From Acanthosepion pharaonis (taxonomy: Eukaryota > Mollusca > Cephalopoda > Sepiida > Sepiidae): a stretch of DNA of 64,000 nt. The notes below the pieces were generated by a model. It did no database searches. It saw only the letters and a list, made by a program, of their open reading frames with translations, and was not told the DNA's origin. A program made the translations under genes and the position numbers. Location of the stretch: positions 856,501-920,500 of the forward strand of contig CAHIKZ030005440.1 of the NCBI GenBank assembly GCA_903632075.3, in the 5' to 3' direction. How positions within the stretch are numbered: the first letter of the stretch is position 1; each line of letters starts with the position of its first letter. Of this stretch, positions 58,905 through 64,000 are shown piece by piece.

Positions 58905-59690
58905 TTTTTAAGCGTTTCACCCCAAGCAAGGCGAGAAGCCACTAGGACGCAAGGGGTTACAGAAAATTTGGAGCAAGATCAGACAGGAGTGATAGAAGAA
59001 AGGATTAGGAGGAGGGTAGCAGATAGATCAAGGCAACTGGAGATGTCGATTGACATTACATTTGAATAGCTGAAGATTATAGCTCTAAGGGAAACTGAAA
59101 TAGGGAAGGGAGTTCCACAGGCGAGAGGTGCGAGACATGAAGCTCTTGGAGTAGAAGAGACGGCTACATTTAATAGTTTCGACAGTGAAAGGGTGAGAGC
59201 GGGATGCCAGCCTCGTAGGGCGCTTGAACTCATGCAGTCTGGGAACCAGCGAACGCAGCTCCTCGGAGCAATTACCATGAAAGAATTTGTAAAAAAGACA
59301 GAGTGAGGCGAGAGTGCGTCTGTGAGAGAACGACTGTAGACGAGATGCCAGAACAGGGCCAATTATATTGCATATCCGCCTCTGGAGCCTATCAAGAACC
59401 CCGAGGCAAACAGAAGGGGCTCCAGACCATATATGGCAGCAATACTCCATGCAAGGGCGAATGGTTGATTTGTAGGTTTAAAGGATCGATTCCGGGGAGA
59501 AAAATTTCCTGGTGTGGCACCGGGAGTCAACTTTCCTTGCGGTGGACAAAGCAATTGACTCTGTATTTGTTCCATCTCAGGTCAGCAGTCAACGTGAGAC
59601 CGAGCAGCCGCAGAGAGGTGCTCTCGAGAAGCTGCGCGTCAGACATTTTAATGGAGGACAGGGAAGGATGTCTGTGGTGATTAATAGAGA
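58905..59690 (-). mobile_element. LINE-A fragment, best preserved copy
   Basis: Minus-strand order: SIKMSDAQLLESTSLRLLGL, TLTADLRWNKY, FFSPESILKPTNQPF (frameshifted), MEYCCHIWSGAPSVCLGVLD, RLQRRICNIIGPVLASRLQS, LASLCLFYKFFHGNCSEELR, SLVPRLHEFKRPTRLASRSH, KCSRLFYSKSFMSRTSRLWN and LPYFSFP, then NVMSIDISSCL and the 3' tail ending at 58911 (GTAACCCCTTGCGTCC-like). The 121-codon frame 59450-59085 is uninterrupted. RT palm and endonuclease are missing. Confidence 0.8.
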
Positions 59691-59930
59691 GCCGTTATTT
59701 CGCTTTCTTTCCTTCTTCCTCTTTCGCTTCTATTTGTCACTCACTTTCTCTCTTATTTTGTATTTCTCTCTCTTTACTCCTCTTTTTTCTCTTATTTTAT
59801 TTCTTTCCCTTTCCCTCTCTCTCTTCTCTTTTTCCCGCCTTTTCTGTTTCTACATGATTCTAAGAATCTCTCCGTATATTTCTTTCTCTTTTATTTCATT
59901 TTTTTCTTCTCCCTTTTGAAATTCTCTTTC
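59691..59930. repeat. Polypyrimidine tract
   Basis: About 220 bp of CT-rich sequence on the plus strand with TTTCTTTCCTTCTTCC- and CTCTCTCTCTT-type runs. The 135-codon frame over it is low-complexity. Confidence 0.8.
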
Positions 59931-60189
59931 CGCTTCACATTCACCCGAACGCCGTGTCCGCAGATGTGCATTGGGTAGTTTTATTGTTTTCCTGACACCC
60001 TATCAACACCCATAAAATTCTACGATAATGACTTAAAATCCGCCCGGAATTGTTACTGAAAAGTTTATGTTCGAACTCTCCTGGTAACTAAAGAAAATAT
60101 TCAGAACGGCAAATTAATTAAATAAAACCTCTTTGAAAAAAAAAAACAAAAAACCTTTCGTTGCTTTGATAACAAACTAATAAAAATCA

Positions 60190-60213
60190 GCATTATATAT
60201 ATATATATATAAA

Positions 60214-60290
<77 letters not shown>
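60190..60290. repeat. (TA)n microsatellites
   Basis: TA at 60194-60211 and about 60222-60288. Confidence 0.95.
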
Positions 60291-60292
<2 letters not shown>

Positions 60293-60373
60293 TTTATATA
60301 TTATATGCGCGGTACTTATTAGAAAGCGCTGAATATCAGAGATAGAGCTAACATATTTGGTTAGATTAATGTG

Positions 60374-60419
60374 AGTTTGTGACCCTGGGTTTCACACTTT
60401 TGCGATCGTCAGACAAACT
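60374..60419 (-). ncRNA. Hammerhead-like ribozyme motif, type I (best candidate)
   Basis: Minus strand, 46 nt: AGTTTGT (60419-60413), core CTGACGA (60412-60406), helix II region TCGC AAAA GTGT (60405-60394; 3 bp CGC/GTG with one wobble and a T-T closing mismatch), GAAA (60393-60390), helix III ACCC A GGGT (60390-60382), C at the cleavage position (60381; triplet GTC), ACAAACT (60380-60374). Helix I is 7 bp and perfect. Every conserved core base (CUGANGA, GAAA, UH) is present. Weak points are the short helix II and the 1-nt loop of helix III, which in practice leaves 3 bp. Confidence 0.6.
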
Positions 60420-60429
60420 GATTAATTTT

Positions 60430-61084
60430 TTAAAGATTTTTAGTTAATGTAGATTGCGTGTATTGGTGTTATTATGGGAGTGGCAGGGAAATCGTCATCG
60501 AGATGTCACTCATGCTAACGCAATCATACATACATGCCCGTACACCCGTTGAGGTACGCAGACACACATACACACTTGCTTGTCTGTCGGGACTCATACA
60601 TATATAAACATATGTGGACAGTTTCGGATTTGGCATATGTATGTATATGGGTGGTGTTGTGTCTATATATACGCATTTGTATGTAGAAATATTGGCTTGT
60701 CTCCTGCTACTTCTCAACCTTTTCGTATTTCTATATAGTTTGGTGTAATTTGTGTGACTGGGTGATTTTTTTTTCATTTATTGGTTGTTATTTTATCTAT
60801 TTTTATCTTTAGGTTTTTTGCTGTTACATAAGTTGGTGATTGTTTGCTTTGTATTGTGCTGACCACTTTTGACCCTGTTTATATATATGCTCGCTTAATT
60901 GCTTTATGCAGGATTGGCCTCTTTTGACCGTGTTCCGATGACCTTTTTTTACAATGTCACTGTTTAAAAAGTATGCTTAGGTCATTGCTAGGCGTCTCTG
61001 CTTGTGTGTGTGTGTGTGTTTATGCTTACGTGTTTGTGTTCGTGTGTGTGTGGGTGTGTATTCTGTGTTTTGTTAATATTCGCT
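60430..61084. other. No gene seen
   Basis: Unassigned sequence with short TG runs at 61003-61055. The minus frame 60777-60472 has no recognisable motif. Confidence 0.45.
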
Positions 61085-61430
61085 GATATTTGTGCGTATG
61101 GAGATTGTTTTATGTATGTATCTAGAGTTATAGGAAGGTTTTATTTTCCAAACACGGTCGGCACATTGTGGCCATGTTCATAGTTGATGTTATTGAGAGT
61201 TGTCTTTTTCTTTTTTTAGTAATAATGCTTCTATGAATTTTAAACTTTATTTTTACATGTGGACGAAGCTATTGGCATTATCAACAAGTATGTTGCAGAT
61301 AGAATTTGGTAAGCCTCTATGTGTATTGAAATGTGACCTAATTGACTTATGGTCAGAGAGAAGTCACGTGAGTCTACTTGTTATGCATTTTTTATGCTCG
61401 GAACATGTCAAACCTTTGAGAGCTTGGTAT
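61085..61430 (+). repeat. Family-F repeat, copy 1
   Basis: About 340 bp collinear with 62060-62395 and over 90% alike by eye: CCAAACACGGTCGGCACATT, ATGTGGACGAAGCTATTGGC, GTGACCTAATTGACTTATGG, CGGAACATGTCAAACCTTT. Short frames read ALSTSMLQIEFGKPLCVLK in both copies, but neither shows a start or a known domain. It looks like a non-coding repeat. Confidence 0.75.
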
Positions 61431-61684
61431 GTGTGTTTTTTTGTGTTGTGTTATGTAATTGTTCATTCTTTTCTTTTTTCCTTTGTCATCTGTTTTTTGT
61501 TTGGTCGTGAATAAGTATTTATTTTTGTGTATAAGTAGTAGATGTGTCGTGTTTATTTGTTTCTGTTTGTATTGGTATTTAAGTAACAAACTATTTATTT
61601 GAATGTCTATTTTCCCATTATTTCGTTTTTCTTGTTTAGCAGTAAAGAACTTGAAATTTTGACACCTAAGTCTCTTACAATTTA

Positions 61685-61720
61685 ATAATAATAATAATAA
61701 TAATAATAATATATATATAT
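61685..61720. repeat. (AAT)n then (TA)n
   Basis: AAT trinucleotide run followed by a short TA run. Confidence 0.9.
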
Positions 61721-61940
61721 TTGATTGTTTCAGAAGCAAGTTCTCTTTCATCCATGTCAAATTGAATAAGTTACAAACGTTATGTCTGCTTATTTTGATC
61801 ATAATCCTTTTATATTCATGAATATTTTTTCGTAAATTACAATTGAATGATGCAAGAAATGCATTGTAACAGTGAGAATCACTATTTTTCTCAAGTACTT
61901 TCTATCTCGTTCTAGGATCATCATCAGTGGTTCAATTGGT
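61721..61940. repeat. Family-H repeat, rearranged
   Basis: 61721-61870 is the inverse of 28320-28460 (AATGATGCAAGAAATGCA, GCAAGTTCTCTTTCATCC). 61880-61935 is direct with 28225-28275 and carries on the minus strand CTGATGA, T, GATCC..GAGAT hairpin remnant, GAAAGTACTT. Confidence 0.55.
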
Positions 61941-62019
61941 AAGGCAAAACTATGTGTAGCTATCCATTACTGAATTTTCTTTTCCGTTTTTTAAATGTCT
62001 TGTATGTCCGAGCGCTTTC

Positions 62020-62395
62020 GACTATTCTTTTAGCCATTCACAAGGATGATTTTATTTTTACTTTTAACTGTGGGGATTGTTTTATGTATGTATCTTGAGT
62101 TATAGGAAGGTTTTATTTTCCAAACACGGTCAGCACATTGTGGCCTTGTTCATAGTTGATCTTATTGAGAGTTGGCTTTTTCTTTTAGTAATAATGCTTC
62201 TATGAATTTTAAACTTTTTTTTGCATGTGGACGAAGCTATTTGCATTATCAACAAGTATGTTGCAGATAGAATTTGGTAGGCCTCTATGTGTATTAAAAT
62301 GTGACCTAATTGACCTATGGTCAGAGAGATGTCACGTGAGTCTTCTTGTTATGCATGTTTTACGCTCGGAACATGTCAAACCTTTTATAAATATT
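62020..62395 (+). repeat. Family-F repeat, copy 2
   Basis: Extends copy 1 to the left with TTTTAGCCATTCACAAGGAT, the block also seen at 37205 and 54615 in inverse orientation. Same 3' boundary as copy 1 near AACATGTCAAACCTTT. Confidence 0.75.
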
Positions 62396-62441
62396 AATAT
62401 ATATAACTTGTATAAAAGAGTGATTGCTGCCCAAATACAAA

Positions 62442-63243
<802 letters not shown>

Positions 63244-63287
63244 AATAGAATGAGATAGCTCGATAGATATAAAAAAATTAGATAGAT

Positions 63288-63299
63288 ATGAACAGAGAC

Positions 63300-63344
<45 letters not shown>

Positions 63345-63373
63345 TGAACTGACTGGTAGATTGGAATAGACTG

Positions 63374-63418
<45 letters not shown>

Positions 63419-63650
63419 TGAACAGAGATGAAGATATTGAGATAGATATAAACGGACTGAGATAGCTCGATATAGATAGATTGAAAGGAAAAAAATTAGA
63501 TGAATAGACAGATAAATAAATATTGAAATAGACTGATATGAACAGAATGAATAGATAGATAGATAGATAGATAGATAGAACAGACAGAGATAGATAGATA
63601 GATAGATACCAACATACTGAAAGAGATAGCTACATACGTACACACAAAGT

Positions 63651-63682
<32 letters not shown>

Positions 63683-63685
63683 CAG
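63288..63685. repeat. Punctuated (GATA)n array
   Basis: GATA blocks at about 63299-63342, 63376-63416, 63550-63577, 63589-63606 and 63652-63681, separated by spacers including GATATGAACAGAG and GATATGAACTGAC, the complement of the CTGTTCATATC spacer at 4769-5292. The 121-codon minus frame over it is repeat translation. Confidence 0.9.
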
Positions 63686-63842
63686 GAAGAGACAGAAAGA
63701 GTGTTTGACGACGTGATGGTTACATGAGGCGTGAAATAAAAGGGACTTGAAAGGAAAGCGAAAAGAAAGACTTAACAGCGTCAGATCCAGATAAATTAGT
63801 GAAAAGAGACGGTCAATGATATATAGAAATTAAATACGCATT

Positions 63843-63945
<103 letters not shown>

Positions 63946-64000
63946 CAAGTATATGATTAATGTATATACAGGATGAAGTCCAATAACCAACAATTACTAT

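Noticed and set aside
59512..59919. 135-codon frame near 59.7 kb
   Set aside because: Begins antisense to LINE-A and continues through a polypyrimidine tract; low-complexity SLSLF residues.

Overview
This window reads as AT-rich, repeat-dominated animal DNA (intergenic or deep intronic). I find no intact host protein gene, no intact functional RNA gene and no CRISPR array. The animal signs are APE/RT-type LINE fragments, a Penelope-like GIY-YIG fragment, several mariner/Tc1 relatives, Helitron ends, tRNA- and 5S-derived retroposons, and dozens of (TA)n, (CA)n and (TCTA)n tracts. An invertebrate, possibly a mollusc such as a cephalopod, fits best, but that assignment is inference from repeat style and is weak. 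Long reading frames made of Ile-Tyr, Leu-Ser-Ile-Tyr or Val-Cys repeats are translated microsatellites, not proteins.

Layout. 0-9 kb: 3' fragments of LINE-A (RT C-terminus with EYC-HIW and SRTSRLWNSLP-type motifs, then a tail containing CTTAGTGGCTTTACTGCC), one copy of LINE-C (MSDDRIPKILMYSQ motif), a fold-back element, a tRNA-like sequence, a Penelope fragment, a tRNA-derived SINE and a large punctuated (TCTA)n array. 9.45-13.86 kb: a 42-copy, 105-bp tandem array made from an internal piece of the LINE-B reverse transcriptase. 13.9-16.6 kb: serially duplicated minus-strand LINE-B RT pieces and a 5S rRNA-like fragment. 16.9-24.4 kb: tandem tRNA-like SINEs, a degenerate LINE RT domain, a MITE, a perfect palindrome and LINE-A with a repeated tail. 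25-35 kb: a ~0.75-kb inverted repeat, several short retroposon families, a MITE, Helitron ends and a dead Tc1-like element. 35-48 kb: a second 5S fragment, LINE-C, LINE-B, family-C repeats, a Helitron and four transposase relics. 48.8-51.4 kb: a 104-bp higher-order repeat built from ~35-bp monomers. 52-64 kb: fold-backs, family A/E/F/H repeats, LINE-A and LINE endonuclease fragments, and (GATA)n at the end.

The most interesting signal is a small RNA-like module inside many unrelated dispersed repeats: a hammerhead-ribozyme-like core, CUGANGA then a hairpin then GAAA then a short self-complementary segment ending in NUH, often with matching flanks that would close helix I. The best case is 60374-60419 on the minus strand, with 7 bp in helix I. 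Three copies of a ~231-bp retroposon (family B) and two single loci (53765-53805, 58336-58377) also have all three helices. Most carry one extra base between A9 and helix II, a position where a natural viroid hammerhead is known to carry an extra A. I infer that a superfamily of hammerhead-bearing retroposons, perhaps Penelope-related, has shaped this region. This rests on sequence pattern only and needs covariance-model and cleavage tests.

Family letters A to O are my own labels for repeats that recur inside this window.
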